A DNA stretch of 30,324 bases from an uncultured Leptospiraceae bacterium (lineage in GTDB: Bacteria; Spirochaetota; Leptospiria; Leptospirales; Leptospiraceae): assembly GCA_937924465.1 (NCBI GenBank), contig CALDSP010000205.1, forward strand, positions 1-30,324, in the 5' to 3' direction. Below are positions 1-9,496 of the stretch, piece by piece (the first letter of the stretch is position 1; each line of letters opens with the position of its first letter). The notes beneath the pieces were generated by a model, which made no database searches, had not been told where the DNA came from, and was given only the letters and a program-made list of their open reading frames with translations. The position numbers and the translations under genes were made by a program.

Positions 1-85
1 GAACAAAAGTTTATGTCAGGAACCAAATAAGAAAATTGTTCAAAGTTTTTTCTGAATATTTTTTTGTTTTCAAAAAAAAATTTGA

Positions 86-118
86 TTGGAAATAATTCCA
101 AAAAAATATATATATAAT
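86..118 (+). promoter_or_regulatory. Candidate clpC promoter with an inverted-repeat operator
   Basis: A perfect TATAAT lies at 113-118, about 50 nt before the clpC start. The expected -35 position is covered by a perfect inverted repeat, TTGGAA-N4-TTCCAA (86-101). No good -35 hexamer is visible at 17-nt spacing, so the promoter may depend on an activator or be blocked by a repressor at the repeat. It does not resemble the CtsR heptad repeat or the HrcA CIRCE element that control clp and chaperone genes elsewhere. The region is very AT-rich, so a chance TATAAT is possible. Confidence 0.4.
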
Positions 119-168
119 ATTTGAAACTAACTTCAGTCTAAATTTTAAAAAAAGTAGGTATAGTTCAA

Positions 169-2673
169 ATGGCTGAATTTACAAAACGCGCAAAACGAGT
201 AATTTACGAAATGGCTCAAGAAGAAGCTAAAAGATTAGGGCATGACTTTGTTGGCCCCGAACATGTCTTTTTAGGTCTACTAAAAGAAGAAGACTCTGTA
301 GCTGTCAAAATTCTTCTTCACTTAAATATCAATTTAAACGACCTACGGAAAGATGTGGAAAGGCGTTCTCGTGAAGAAAGCCTTATGATTGATATTCCAT
401 CTACTCAAGAACGTTACCAAAGGATTGTGGAAGGTTCTAAAGAGGAAGCTAAGCGAATGAAACACAATTATATAGGTACAGAACATATCCTTCTGGCTTT
501 AGTACGAGATAGTAACAATATAGCTTCAGCAGTTCTCTCTACTTACAGTGTAAATTATAATGTCATTAAAAGTGAAATCCTTCGGTTGCTTGGAGTCTCT
601 CCTGTGGGGGCAGGAGCCACAACATCTCATTCAACTCAATCTCAGCAATCTAGACCTGAAAAAAGCAAAACTCCTATTTTAGATGAATTTGCCAGAGATT
701 TAACACAACTAGCAAGAGACAAAAAATTAGATCCCGTCATTGGACGTGAAAAAGAAATTGAACGTGTGATTCAAATTTTATCTCGAAAAACAAAAAATAA
801 TCCTGTTTTAGTAGGAGAATCTGGAGTAGGAAAAACTGCTATTGTGGAAGGTTTAGCAAATTCAATTGTAGAAAAAACAGTTCCCGATCTACTTTTCGAT
901 AAAAGAGTTTTAGCTCTAGATTTAGCAGGTTTAATTGCAGGAACAAAATACCGTGGAGAATTTGAAGAACGTCTCAAAAAAATCATGAAGGAAATTACAA
1001 ATTCTTCGAATATTATTATCTTTATTGATGAATTGCATACTCTCATTGGAGCTGGAGCAGCAGAAGGCGCTGTAGATGCAGCAAATATTTTAAAACCTGC
1101 TCTTGCAAGAGGAGAATTGCAATGTATAGGGGCTACTACAAACACAGAATATCGTAAATATATTGAAAAAGACTCTGCTTTAGAAAGAAGATTTCAAGTA
1201 GTAAAAGTTTTGGAACCTTCTCCTGAAGATGCAGTAAAAATTTTAGAAGGTCTTAAAAAATCCTATGAAAGCCACCACAAAGTACGCTACACCAAAGTTG
1301 CTCTAGAAAAAGCAGTATATCTTTCCCATCGCTATATAAATGACAGATATCTACCTGACAAAGCAATTGACATTATAGATGAGGCAGGTTCCAAAGCACG
1401 TCTTGCAAACTGCGGACGTCCTGAAAATATAAAAGCTCTTGAGGAAGAAATTAAAGTTCTTACGACCAAGAAAGAAGAGATGGTGCGAGCACAAGAATAT
1501 GAAAAAGCCGCAAGCATTCGAGATAAAATTACCCGCCTTAAACAAAATTTAGAAGATGCAATCAAAGTTTGGCAGGAAAAATTAGAAACTCAGGCCGTAC
1601 TAATTGATGAAGATCAAATTCTTTCTGTTGTCTCTCAATGGACTGGAATCCCACTTGAAAAAATGGAAGAAAAAGAAAACGAAAAATTACTCAATCTTGA
1701 AAAGATTTTACACCAAAGAGTTGTTGGGCAAAGAAATGCCATTGAAACTGTAGCGCGCGCGGTTCGAAGGGCAAGAACTGGTTTCAAAAACGAAAAACGA
1801 CCCACAGGCTCTTTTATCTTTATGGGACCTACCGGAGTAGGAAAAACCGAGCTTGCAAAAGCTTTGGCTGAGTTCCTTTTTGGCAAAGAAGATCATCTTT
1901 TGCGAATTGATATGAGTGAATACATGGAACCTCATGCAGTAAGTCGCCTAATTGGAGCTCCTCCAGGTTATGTTGGCTATGACGATGGGGGACAGTTGAC
2001 TGAATTTGTTCGTAGAAAACCTTATTCTATTGTATTACTGGATGAAATTGAAAAAGCCCATCCTGATATTTTTAATATTCTTTTACAAATCATGGAAGAA
2101 GGGAATTTAACTGATTCCAAAGGTAGAAAAGTAAATTTCCGTGATACAATCATCATTATGACTTCAAACATTGGAGCAAAACAAATCCAAAAAGGGGGTC
2201 GCCTTGGGTTTGCAGAGAACGAAGGTGACAAAGAAAAGTCTAAGTCAGAACTTACTAAGGAAGAACTTAAAAAGTATTTTAATCCCGAGTTCTTAAATCG
2301 TGTAGACGAAGTTGTCTACTTTGAACCTTTAACGCAAGAAGAAATCATTCAAATTGTAGAAATCATGCTTGCCGATTTTAACAAGCGTTTGAAAGATAAA
2401 AAACTACTTGTTGTTATGACTGAAGCTGCAAAAAATCATATGGCGCATATTGGTTACGACAAAAATTTTGGAGCAAGACCTCTTCGCCGAATTTTTCAAA
2501 AGGAACTTGAAGATTACATGGCAGCGCAACTTCTCAAAGGAAACTACAAAATTCCTACTATCATTCAAATGGATGTCTCTGAAAATACTTTTACTTTTTC
2601 AGATAGACCATGGGAAGATTATGGTTTAGAAGAAGGAAATGACAACCAGAAAGCAGTAGTTTCCATGAGTTAA
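169..2673 (+). CDS. clpC: ClpC-type AAA+ unfoldase, ATPase subunit of the Clp protease
   Basis: This cytosolic chaperone unfolds substrates and feeds them to the ClpP peptidase. Two Clp N repeats occupy about residues 1-145. The first AAA+ module has Walker A GESGVGKT at 216-223 and Walker B ending in FIDELH near 285-290. A short middle domain carries a UVR-like motif near 435-458, which separates ClpC from ClpB and ClpA. The second AAA+ module has GPTGVGKT at 553-560, Walker B LLDEIEK near 623-629 and the sensor and arginine-finger region after 690. An LGF loop near 677-681 sits where ClpP-docking VGF/IGF loops occur. The length of 834 aa is normal for ClpC. The ATG has a weak upstream AGTAGGT. 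It heads a run of plus-strand genes. Confidence 0.96.
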   Translation: MAEFTKRAKRVIYEMAQEEAKRLGHDFVGPEHVFLGLLKEEDSVAVKILLHLNINLNDLRKDVERRSREESLMIDIPSTQERYQRIVEGSKEEAKRMKHNYIGTEHILLALVRDSNNIASAVLSTYSVNYNVIKSEILRLLGVSPVGAGATTSHSTQSQQSRPEKSKTPILDEFARDLTQLARDKKLDPVIGREKEIERVIQILSRKTKNNPVLVGESGVGKTAIVEGLANSIVEKTVPDLLFDKRVLALDLAGLIAGTKYRGEFEERLKKIMKEITNSSNIIIFIDELHTLIGAGAAEGAVDAANILKPALARGELQCIGATTNTEYRKYIEKDSALERRFQVVKVLEPSPEDAVKILEGLKKSYESHHKVRYTKVALEKAVYLSHRYINDRYLPDKAIDIIDEAGSKARLANCGRPENIKALEEEIKVLTTKKEEMVRAQEYEKAASIRDKITRLKQNLEDAIKVWQEKLETQAVLIDEDQILSVVSQWTGIPLEKMEEKENEKLLNLEKILHQRVVGQRNAIETVARAVRRARTGFKNEKRPTGSFIFMGPTGVGKTELAKALAEFLFGKEDHLLRIDMSEYMEPHAVSRLIGAPPGYVGYDDGGQLTEFVRRKPYSIVLLDEIEKAHPDIFNILLQIMEEGNLTDSKGRKVNFRDTIIIMTSNIGAKQIQKGGRLGFAENEGDKEKSKSELTKEELKKYFNPEFLNRVDEVVYFEPLTQEEIIQIVEIMLADFNKRLKDKKLLVVMTEAAKNHMAHIGYDKNFGARPLRRIFQKELEDYMAAQLLKGNYKIPTIIQMDVSENTFTFSDRPWEDYGLEEGNDNQKAVVSMS

Positions 2674-2676
2674 ATT

Positions 2677-3105
2677 ATGACTTTCTTAGTTATCTTTTTG
2701 ACTGTAGTGTTTTATTTTGCCCTCCGAAAATTTTGGTTTGGAATAAGACGAGTGAAACACTATGCTTTAATTGATAGAATTCAACTCTGCACACTTTCCC
2801 CTAACATATTTCTTCCTGAAGTGTACATTACTTATAAATACTACGTAGGTGGTGGAGTCTATAAAGGGCATGGATATCTAAACTTACTTGATTTTTTTGG
2901 TGATGTAGATTATAAACTTTTTTATAACGCAGAGATGCTTCCCGTATTATGCTTACCTGAAAAACAATTTATTTCAGAAGAGCATATTGAAACCTATCTT
3001 TTGGGAATTTTTGATACTATTTCCATTTATTACGATCCAGTAGAACCATTTCGATCAGAAATTATTAATTTACATTCTAATTCTATTGGGGCAGAAAAAA
3101 TTTAA
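2677..3105 (+). CDS. DUF3592-like small membrane-anchored protein
   Basis: This 142-aa protein starts 3 nt after the clpC stop with no clear Shine-Dalgarno, which suggests translational coupling. Residues 2-20 form one hydrophobic membrane segment, followed by a basic stretch. The rest looks like a soluble beta-rich domain with a YKYYVGGGVYKG motif (about 53-64) and a late YYDPVEPFRS motif (about 118-127). Both recall the DUF3592 family, in which an extracytoplasmic domain carries a 'Y.Y..G..Y.G' strand and a terminal 'YDP..P'. That is my reading of the pattern and not a confirmed hit. The function is unknown, and its position after clpC does not by itself prove a role in proteolysis. Confidence 0.75.
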   Translation: MTFLVIFLTVVFYFALRKFWFGIRRVKHYALIDRIQLCTLSPNIFLPEVYITYKYYVGGGVYKGHGYLNLLDFFGDVDYKLFYNAEMLPVLCLPEKQFISEEHIETYLLGIFDTISIYYDPVEPFRSEIINLHSNSIGAEKI

Positions 3106-3177
3106 ATTAAGTTTGAAAGAACAACTTTTTTAAAAAAATTTGCAAATAAATAGTTTTGTACTTATGTGAGAAAATTT

Positions 3178-3972
3178 ATGAAAAAAAAATTTTTACAATC
3201 CTGCTTGAACAGATTTATAAAAAAATTATTTCCTATTATAAAAATTTATTTTATTTTAAATGTTTGTCTTTTTGCTCAAGAAAATAAATTGGAAACTATC
3301 AAAAATTTATATCAAGCAAAGGAATATAAAAAAATTGTTGAATTATTAGAGGATGAAATTGAGAACTCTAAAAATTTAGATCATCAAATTTATTTGTTTT
3401 ATGCATATTCCTTATGGAATTTAGGACAAAAAACAGATGCCATTGATGCTTTGTTTGTATCCTTAAAGCATAATCCCAGCCCCGATAAATTTTCTCAAAT
3501 TATAAAAGCCTATTCTTCAACTTATCAATTTAAAGGAGCTATGGAAGTTTGTGAAGCAGGTTTAAAAAAATTTCCAAATGATATCTCACTTCAATTACAA
3601 AAAGGCTATTTGTTAGCCAGATTTAGAAAAACCGAGAAAGCACTCAAAATAGCTGAATTCTTAAAATCACAATTTCCTGAAAATCCTAGACCTCTAGTAT
3701 TAGAAGCACATATCTATTCTATACGGAAAGAATGGGATAAAGCAGAAATTTCTCTAGAATGGGCAAATTCTTTAGATTCAAATAATCCTGTGTATAAAAA
3801 TAATCTAGCTATTGTTTACGAGAAAATAGCAGAAACACAAAGCTCCAAGGAAAAGAAGTTAGAATATCTTCAAAAAGCAAAGAGTAAGCTCACCGAAGCC
3901 ATTCAAATTTCTTCTACAATGGTTTTCGAACAAAACCTTAAAAGAATCAACGAAAAACTCTCTCAAATTTAG
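3178..3972 (+). CDS. Secreted tetratricopeptide-repeat protein
   Basis: The reading frame opens at a GTG at 3166, but the ATG at 3178 is the better start: it has GTGAG about 8 nt upstream and begins a lysine-rich signal peptide. The signal has a hydrophobic core ending in NVCLFAQ near residue 33, so the product is probably periplasmic or, if the internal Cys is a relaxed lipobox, a lipoprotein. The mature part is a chain of TPR-like helix pairs (for example the blocks around IDALFVSLKHNP, KALKIAEFLKSQFP and NNLAIVYEKIAE), which usually mediate protein-protein contacts. The 72-nt gap from the previous gene could hold its own promoter. mtaB follows 3 nt after the stop. The specific partner is unknown. 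Confidence 0.85.
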   Translation: MKKKFLQSCLNRFIKKLFPIIKIYFILNVCLFAQENKLETIKNLYQAKEYKKIVELLEDEIENSKNLDHQIYLFYAYSLWNLGQKTDAIDALFVSLKHNPSPDKFSQIIKAYSSTYQFKGAMEVCEAGLKKFPNDISLQLQKGYLLARFRKTEKALKIAEFLKSQFPENPRPLVLEAHIYSIRKEWDKAEISLEWANSLDSNNPVYKNNLAIVYEKIAETQSSKEKKLEYLQKAKSKLTEAIQISSTMVFEQNLKRINEKLSQI

Positions 3973-3975
3973 TGT

Positions 3976-5259
3976 ATGAATGAATTTACAGTTGGATTTC
4001 AAACACTTGGTTGCAGATTAAATTTATTTGAAACAGATGGTCTTGCAACAAATCTAGAAAAACTAGGCTTAAAAATTGTAGATATTCATCATAATCCAAA
4101 TGTGGTTGTTATTAATACTTGCACAGTCACAAATAAAGCTGACTCTAAAAACCGAAACGTTATACGTCAGGCAATCAAAAATCATCTTGGAGCACAAATT
4201 TGGGTTACTGGTTGTTATGCAGAAACAGATAAAGAAATTATTGAAAGAATTCCCGGAGTGACTGGAGTTGTTGGAAATTCAGAAAAATCAAAACTTCCCT
4301 ATTTCATCCTTGAAAAGTTAGGGAAAACTTTCTCCATTCCAGAAAACTTAGATAGGTTTTCTTATTCCAATACCATTCCTAAAGGACACACTCGGGCATA
4401 TCTTAAAATTCAAGATGGATGCAATCGTATTTGTAGTTATTGTAAAATTCCCCAAGCTAGAGGAAAAGGAATTAGCCGCAATGAAGAAGATATTTTAACA
4501 CAGGTAGAATTTTTACAAGATCAGGGAATTGCAGAAATTGTGCTTACGGGTGTGAATCTAGGTTGGTATAGAGATAAAGAAAATAAAAAGTCTTTTAATA
4601 AATTATTATTAAAAATTTTGAATAAACTTGAATATTCAAGACTTAGAATTTCCTCTATAGAGCCTTCAGATGTCAATGAAGAACTTGGAAATCTTATGCA
4701 GCATCCTCGCTTTTGCAAGTTTTTACATGTTCCTTTACAAAGTGGAAGTTCCAAGATCTTGCGACTTATGAAACGTAGTTATACAAAAGAAACTTATTAT
4801 AAAAGAATTGAAATTATTAAAAAACTTTTACCAAATGTTTTTCTTGGAACAGATGTTATAACTGGATTTCCCTTTGAAACAGAATTAGAATTTCAAGAAA
4901 CCCTTAAGACTATTTCTGAACTAGAAATTGCAAGAGTACATGCCTTTCCTTATTCCGTGCGTAATGGAACCAAAGCCGCAGAATTTGGAGATCCCATACC
5001 AAAACAAGTCAAAAAAGAAAGAGTCCATAAAATTATAAATTTAGCAAGAAAAAATTTTCAAGAGTACGTTATGCGTCAGAAAAATCAAATTCAAGAAGGC
5101 ATTCTAGAAAAGGATGGAGTTATTATAACAGATAATTATTTAAAAGTGAAAATATATCCAGAAAATCTAAAATCCCTTCAGGTAGGTCAATTTGTAAATG
5201 TCAGTTTGACAGGAGAGATTTTAGATTTTGAATATGTGGAAGGAAAACTTCATATATAA
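3976..5259 (+). CDS. mtaB: tRNA t6A37 methylthiotransferase MtaB
   Basis: A radical-SAM enzyme that converts N6-threonylcarbamoyladenosine-37 of ANN-decoding tRNAs to its 2-methylthio form. The N-terminal UPF0004 domain keeps the three auxiliary-cluster cysteines: C13 in LGCRLN, C49 in NTCTVTNKAD and C80 in VTGCYAE. The radical-SAM cluster motif is C149-x3-C153-x2-C156, within DGCNRICSYCKIPQARG. The C-terminal 60 residues fit a TRAM RNA-binding domain. The GCRLN, NTCTVTNKAD and CSYCKIP signatures favour MtaB over the related MiaB and RimO. At 427 aa it has the usual length. It lies between the TPR gene (3 nt gap) and the pseudouridine synthase (6 nt gap), a likely co-transcribed RNA-modification pair. 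Confidence 0.93.
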   Translation: MNEFTVGFQTLGCRLNLFETDGLATNLEKLGLKIVDIHHNPNVVVINTCTVTNKADSKNRNVIRQAIKNHLGAQIWVTGCYAETDKEIIERIPGVTGVVGNSEKSKLPYFILEKLGKTFSIPENLDRFSYSNTIPKGHTRAYLKIQDGCNRICSYCKIPQARGKGISRNEEDILTQVEFLQDQGIAEIVLTGVNLGWYRDKENKKSFNKLLLKILNKLEYSRLRISSIEPSDVNEELGNLMQHPRFCKFLHVPLQSGSSKILRLMKRSYTKETYYKRIEIIKKLLPNVFLGTDVITGFPFETELEFQETLKTISELEIARVHAFPYSVRNGTKAAEFGDPIPKQVKKERVHKIINLARKNFQEYVMRQKNQIQEGILEKDGVIITDNYLKVKIYPENLKSLQVGQFVNVSLTGEILDFEYVEGKLHI

Positions 5260-5265
5260 CTTTTC

Positions 5266-6195
5266 ATGCAAATCCAAGTTATTGTAAATGAAAATCAACA
5301 GAGTTTACGATTAGATCAATTCTTGCACCAAGCTACCGGAGAAGAGTTTTCCAGAACTACTCTCCAAAAGTGGTTAGAAGAAGGCTACATAAAGCGTTTA
5401 GATGGAAAGATTTTAAAACCAAGTCATAAAGTTAAGTTTCAAGAAGAATATACAATCCAAATACCTCCCAGAAAAAAAACTCAACTTGAGCCTTTCGCAA
5501 TCGACTTTAATGTTGTTCACGAAGAAGAAGAGTTTTTAGTAATCAATAAACCGGCAGGAATTTCTACTCATGGTGGTTTGGATAATTCAACTCCAAGTTT
5601 AATAAACGGGCTCTTATATTATTTTAAAAATCTTTCTAAAATAGGAGGCGAGACTAGACCGGGCATAGTCCATAGATTAGACAAGCCAACTTCGGGACTT
5701 TTACTTGTAGCAAAAACAGATAAAGCCCATATTGCACTAAGTAATCTTTTTCAAAAAAGAGAAATTCAAAAACGTTACTATGCTTGGCTCATCCAAAGCC
5801 CCAAAAATCCAGAAGGAACCATCCAAGAAAAAATAGCGCGTCATCCAACAGAACGTATGAAAATGACAATAAGTGAAAAAGGTAAACTTGCAATCACACA
5901 CTATAAAGTTTTAAAGACAATTTCTTCAAGACGGCATAGAATTTTCAGTTTTGTAGAAGTGAACATTGAAACGGGACGCACTCATCAAATTCGAGTGCAT
6001 TTTCAATATTTAAAATGTCCCATTGTAGGAGATATGCTTTACTCAAGAAGTGGAAGTGAATTTTCTAAGTATGGACTTCTGTTGTTTGCGCAGAGACTAG
6101 CTTTTATCCATCCTTTTACAAAAAAATTTTTAGAATTTGAACTTCCTCTACCTGAAAACTTTTTGAAATTTGAAAAGGAAGCCCCTTTCCATTGA
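5266..6195 (+). CDS. RluA-family RNA pseudouridine synthase
   Basis: It isomerises uridine to pseudouridine in structured RNA, most likely 23S rRNA. An S4-like RNA-binding domain (about 1-70, beginning near LRLDQFL) precedes the catalytic domain. The family signature is RPGIVHRLDKPTSGLLLVAK, with the catalytic aspartate D139 in HRLDK. The later ETGRTHQIRVHF motif and the C-terminal hydrophobic strands are also typical. The S4-plus-RluA layout and the 309-aa length match RluD/RluC, but the target cannot be fixed from motifs, so no symbol is assigned. It is the last gene of the plus-strand run. The next gene is convergent after 83 nt of AT-rich sequence in which I see no convincing terminator hairpin. 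Confidence 0.93.
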   Translation: MQIQVIVNENQQSLRLDQFLHQATGEEFSRTTLQKWLEEGYIKRLDGKILKPSHKVKFQEEYTIQIPPRKKTQLEPFAIDFNVVHEEEEFLVINKPAGISTHGGLDNSTPSLINGLLYYFKNLSKIGGETRPGIVHRLDKPTSGLLLVAKTDKAHIALSNLFQKREIQKRYYAWLIQSPKNPEGTIQEKIARHPTERMKMTISEKGKLAITHYKVLKTISSRRHRIFSFVEVNIETGRTHQIRVHFQYLKCPIVGDMLYSRSGSEFSKYGLLLFAQRLAFIHPFTKKFLEFELPLPENFLKFEKEAPFH

Positions 6196-6278
6196 ATTAT
6201 AAAACTATAACTTTTTGATTAAACTTTATTGAAATCATAAAGAAGATTTGTATAAAAAAGCATTTAGTAAAATAATTT

Positions 6279-7916
6279 TTAATTTAAAAGCAATATTTTT
6301 CCTACCAAAAAAAGTCCCAAGTATAAAATTAGAAGTCCAGCTAAAACTTTTATGAAAACATGAGAAAGAGAAATATTACTCTCTTGAATTGATAAATTAT
6401 TTTTTTCTGCCCAAGTTTTCCAAAATATTCCGGGTGGATTGACTGTTAAATAAAAATTTTTAAGTGTATCTAAGTTTTCTTTTGTAAAATAAGAAACAAC
6501 TAAGACAAGAACTATTGTGAAACTTGTATTATATAGTATTGAAAGATTTCTATCCCATAAATGAAAATATTGTCCCAAAAAATGAATCAATAATGGAACC
6601 ACAAACCCAACAAGTTCACCCCATGCACTAATGACTGGAAGAAACCATCTTGCAACTAAGGCAAATCCAACCCCAGCGCTTGCCTCAATTAAAAATGACC
6701 ACGTTCCAGAAATGCTTTCTAGTCCGTAAAAGGTAATTAAAATTGAACTTATCATAAAAATAAGCTCAATCAATTTGGTAATCCATAAATAATGAAAATC
6801 ATTTTGATTTGGCTTTATATATGGTTTGTATAAATCGTAAATTAAATAAGACGCTCCCCAGTTTAAATGAGTTGCTATTGTAGAAAGATAAGCCGCTAGA
6901 AAACTAGCAAGTAAAAGTCCTAAAAATCCAGAGGGTAACAAATCGCGCATAACGTAAATAAATCCTTTTCCTGATTCGTTAGGTGCTAAGTTTGGATATA
7001 AAACTAAACTCACCAATGCAACTAAGATCCAAGGCCAAGGTCTTATAAAATAATGAGCAACTACAAACCAAAGACTTGAAAGAATAGCTTCCTTTTCATT
7101 TTTTGTAGCAAGAATTCTCTGCGCAATATAACCTCCACCTCCAGGTTCTGCCCCAGGATACCAACTCGCCCACCATGCAACACTCACTAACAATAAAAAT
7201 TTAGTGTAATGAAAAGGAGATTCTGAAGTAGAAAACTCAGGGAAAAAAGCAAGTTTCTCACTCGGTAATTTTGATATAAGTTCTTTGATTCCGCCTATCT
7301 TGGGACTAGAGATAGCAAAGAAAGCCAGCAAAACACATCCACCCATTGCAAAGAAAAACTGAAAAGTATCAATATAAGAGATTCCAGTTAAACCTGTACT
7401 AGAAGTATAAACCAAAGCAAAAAGAAAAAGCAAACTCACTAATAACAAGCTAGAAATATTTGGGAAAAAAACTTCTAAGATTTTTTTGATAGCTAAGTTA
7501 ACCCAAGCCATAATCATCACATTCATGAATAAACCTAAGTATAAAGCTTTTCCAATTCGTAAAACTTGGCTTCCTTTTTTCGCATAACGTAAACTCACAA
7601 GTTCTAAGTCTGTTATGACTTTGGCTCTTTTCCATAAGGGAGCAAAAATAAAAACTGTAAAAAGGGAACCAATAGCCATATACCACCAAATCCAGTTTCC
7701 CCAAATTCCATATTGATATACAAGTTCAGTTACAGCAAGCGGAGTATCTGCAGCAAAGGTAGTAGCAACCATAGCCGTACCAGATACAAACCAAGCTAGT
7801 TTACTTTCAGATTGAAAATGAGCTTTAAGAGTTTTCTCTTTTCTACTTGAAATATGACCAATAACAAAACTTATAATTAAAAAAATAACTATAATTAGGT
7901 AATCTACCCAAAACAT
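6279..7916 (-). CDS. Sodium:solute symporter family transporter
   Basis: A polytopic inner-membrane protein of 545 aa with about 13 hydrophobic segments, matching the LeuT-fold SSS family. Diagnostic features are the N-terminal ISSRKEKTLKAHF segment after the first helix, the GAEPGGGGYIAQRILATKNEKEA segment (family pattern 'YiaQR.laak..k.A') and the HLNWGASYLIYDLYKPY helix end (pattern 'N...s....D.Y'). These proteins couple Na+ entry to uptake of sugars, amino acids, carboxylates or similar solutes; the substrate here cannot be told. It starts with ATG 18 nt after the 192-aa secreted protein, so the two are probably co-transcribed. No catabolic enzymes lie nearby to hint at the solute. Confidence 0.92.
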   Translation of the reverse strand: MFWVDYLIIVIFLIISFVIGHISSRKEKTLKAHFQSESKLAWFVSGTAMVATTFAADTPLAVTELVYQYGIWGNWIWWYMAIGSLFTVFIFAPLWKRAKVITDLELVSLRYAKKGSQVLRIGKALYLGLFMNVMIMAWVNLAIKKILEVFFPNISSLLLVSLLFLFALVYTSSTGLTGISYIDTFQFFFAMGGCVLLAFFAISSPKIGGIKELISKLPSEKLAFFPEFSTSESPFHYTKFLLLVSVAWWASWYPGAEPGGGGYIAQRILATKNEKEAILSSLWFVVAHYFIRPWPWILVALVSLVLYPNLAPNESGKGFIYVMRDLLPSGFLGLLLASFLAAYLSTIATHLNWGASYLIYDLYKPYIKPNQNDFHYLWITKLIELIFMISSILITFYGLESISGTWSFLIEASAGVGFALVARWFLPVISAWGELVGFVVPLLIHFLGQYFHLWDRNLSILYNTSFTIVLVLVVSYFTKENLDTLKNFYLTVNPPGIFWKTWAEKNNLSIQESNISLSHVFIKVLAGLLILYLGLFLVGKILLLN

Positions 7917-7934
7917 ATTTACGTTACGTGCAAA

Positions 7935-8513
7935 CTAATATTCTGCTCCTACATGTTTCATCCATAATTGTTTGATGTGTTTTTGAACTTTTTTAGGAAG
8001 TTTTAAAGTAATCTTATCCACCTTTGGTTCTTTGCCAGGTCCTTCTTGTTTTACCATTTCATAACGTATAGCAAACTTCTTGTTTTTATAATAACCTACT
8101 AATTTATAAAAATCGGGATCTTCTCCGTCCTGAGAAAGTTTATAAATAACCAAAGTATCTACAATTTCGTCTCCATCCCAATCGCCTACTTCAAAAACAT
8201 TATCAATCCATTCTATATTCATAAGAAAATGAGTATTGAAATCTTTGATTTCCCAAGCTTTACGAAATCCTTTAGGAGAACTAGAATATTTGTAAACTCG
8301 AATTTCTGAACGATAACCCTGTTTTCCGAAACTTCCATTTTCTGTTCGGGTTAAAAAAATAAAATGGATTCCTTCCTTGTCGTCTACTTTATAAATAACT
8401 TTAGGGTCACCTTCATATTCTGCCATTTTAGGGAGTTTATTCACCTCTTTTATAACAACTTCAGAAAAAAGAAAACTACAAGTTAGAAATGAAAGAAATA
8501 AAAATTGTTTCAC
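7935..8513 (-). CDS. Secreted protein of unknown function with a DxDxD loop
   Basis: This 192-aa protein begins at a GTG that opens directly into a signal peptide (MKQFLFLSFLTCSFLFS, then EVVIKEVNK). No Shine-Dalgarno is visible, so the start rests on the signal peptide alone. The mature part is beta-rich, with alternating aromatic and charged residues and a loop GDWDGDEIVDT that resembles a calcium-binding DxDxD/EF-hand-like or FG-GAP-type loop. I do not recognise a family. It lies 18 nt upstream of the sodium:solute symporter on the same strand, so a periplasmic role linked to that transporter is possible but unproven. Confidence 0.8.
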   Translation of the reverse strand: MKQFLFLSFLTCSFLFSEVVIKEVNKLPKMAEYEGDPKVIYKVDDKEGIHFIFLTRTENGSFGKQGYRSEIRVYKYSSSPKGFRKAWEIKDFNTHFLMNIEWIDNVFEVGDWDGDEIVDTLVIYKLSQDGEDPDFYKLVGYYKNKKFAIRYEMVKQEGPGKEPKVDKITLKLPKKVQKHIKQLWMKHVGAEY

Positions 8514-8719
8514 AAAAACTTTTTTTCAAATTTCAAAAATTTTACTAGTCTTTTTAACCTTCCCTTGAAAAATTTCGTAATGATTGTTCAACTATTGCTT
8601 AATTAGAAAGGTATACTTTCAAATATACTCAAGAAGGTTTGAAAAATGATTTCTTTTTTTTTGATTGCCAAAAGTATTACAATAACAATAAATTGTAAAA
8701 TTGTAAAAGGAAGAAATTT

Positions 8720-9496
8720 ATGAATAAAGGCTATATCTTTAAAACAATATACATTGCGGTGTTTGTTTTATCTATGACATTTTGCTCTTCAGGGGATAAA
8801 AAAGATGATACTCCTACAACGGATACTCCTTCTCCTTCCACTACAGCAGATTTTGACGCCAAACAAGCAAAAGAAGGTATATCTGCTCGAAAAGAGACTG
8901 ATGTTGTAGTTGTAGAAGAAGGCAAAAGCTTTGGAAGCGGAGAAAGTGAAACAACCACTCCCACAGAAATGTCAACTTTGAATTATGGAGAACTTTTTGA
9001 AGAACTGTCTGCAAAAATCAAAGAAATTCGTTATCCCGATGGAGAAACCATTGAAGGTTTTGAGTATAAGCGTTGGGATATTCCGAATCAAAAAGATTTC
9101 ATAAATTGGCTAAAAACTACGGCTTCTGTTTTGAGAGATGTCCTAGAAAAATTACCAGAAAATGTAAAGTTGGAAATTATTGGTCATGCAGATACAACTG
9201 GTCCTGAAACAAGAGAAGGGAGCAAATTAGGAAACATTTACTATTCCAAGAAACGGGCAGAAGAAGTTAAAAAGTATATTGTCAAAGTTATGAAATCAGA
9301 AAAAGTCAAAGTAAAAGATTTAGATGCTAGAATCGTAACTAAAGGGGTTGGCTCTTCTGAACCTATTCCAGGAATAGAAGGAAATTCTCCGAAGAATAGA
9401 CGTGTAACTTTTAATATTATTGATACCTCTGCTCCTAGTTCAGAACCCGAAGGTAAATCAGGAGAAGCAGAATCTGACTTAGATTCTACAAAATAA
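8720..9496 (+). CDS. OmpA-domain outer-membrane lipoprotein (Loa22-like architecture)
   Basis: The signal sequence runs to a relaxed spirochaetal lipobox, LSMTFC, so C22 would be lipidated. A low-complexity Thr/Pro/Ser/Asp linker (about 25-85) would let the rest span the periplasm. Residues about 115-235 form an OmpA C-terminal domain: LEIIGHADTTGP, then YYSKKRAEEVKKYIV, then the closing NSPKNRRVTFNII. This domain binds peptidoglycan and tethers the outer membrane to the wall. Leptospiral Loa22 has the same layout but is shorter (about 195 aa), so I give no symbol. The ATG has a good AGGAAG upstream, preceded by a tandem ATTGTAAA repeat (8692-8707). The stop codon overlaps the next start by one base. 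Confidence 0.9.
   Translation: MNKGYIFKTIYIAVFVLSMTFCSSGDKKDDTPTTDTPSPSTTADFDAKQAKEGISARKETDVVVVEEGKSFGSGESETTTPTEMSTLNYGELFEELSAKIKEIRYPDGETIEGFEYKRWDIPNQKDFINWLKTTASVLRDVLEKLPENVKLEIIGHADTTGPETREGSKLGNIYYSKKRAEEVKKYIVKVMKSEKVKVKDLDARIVTKGVGSSEPIPGIEGNSPKNRRVTFNIIDTSAPSSEPEGKSGEAESDLDSTK

Noticed and set aside
771..1145. Antisense open frame inside clpC (and similar ones throughout)
   Set aside because: These mirror the codon pattern of strong genes on the other strand and have no ribosome sites or recognisable domains.
8606..8629. GAAAG-N5-CTTTC repeat and two TATACT hexamers before the OmpA lipoprotein
   Set aside because: No -35 element lies at acceptable spacing to either hexamer and the arms are short, so I do not call a promoter or operator.
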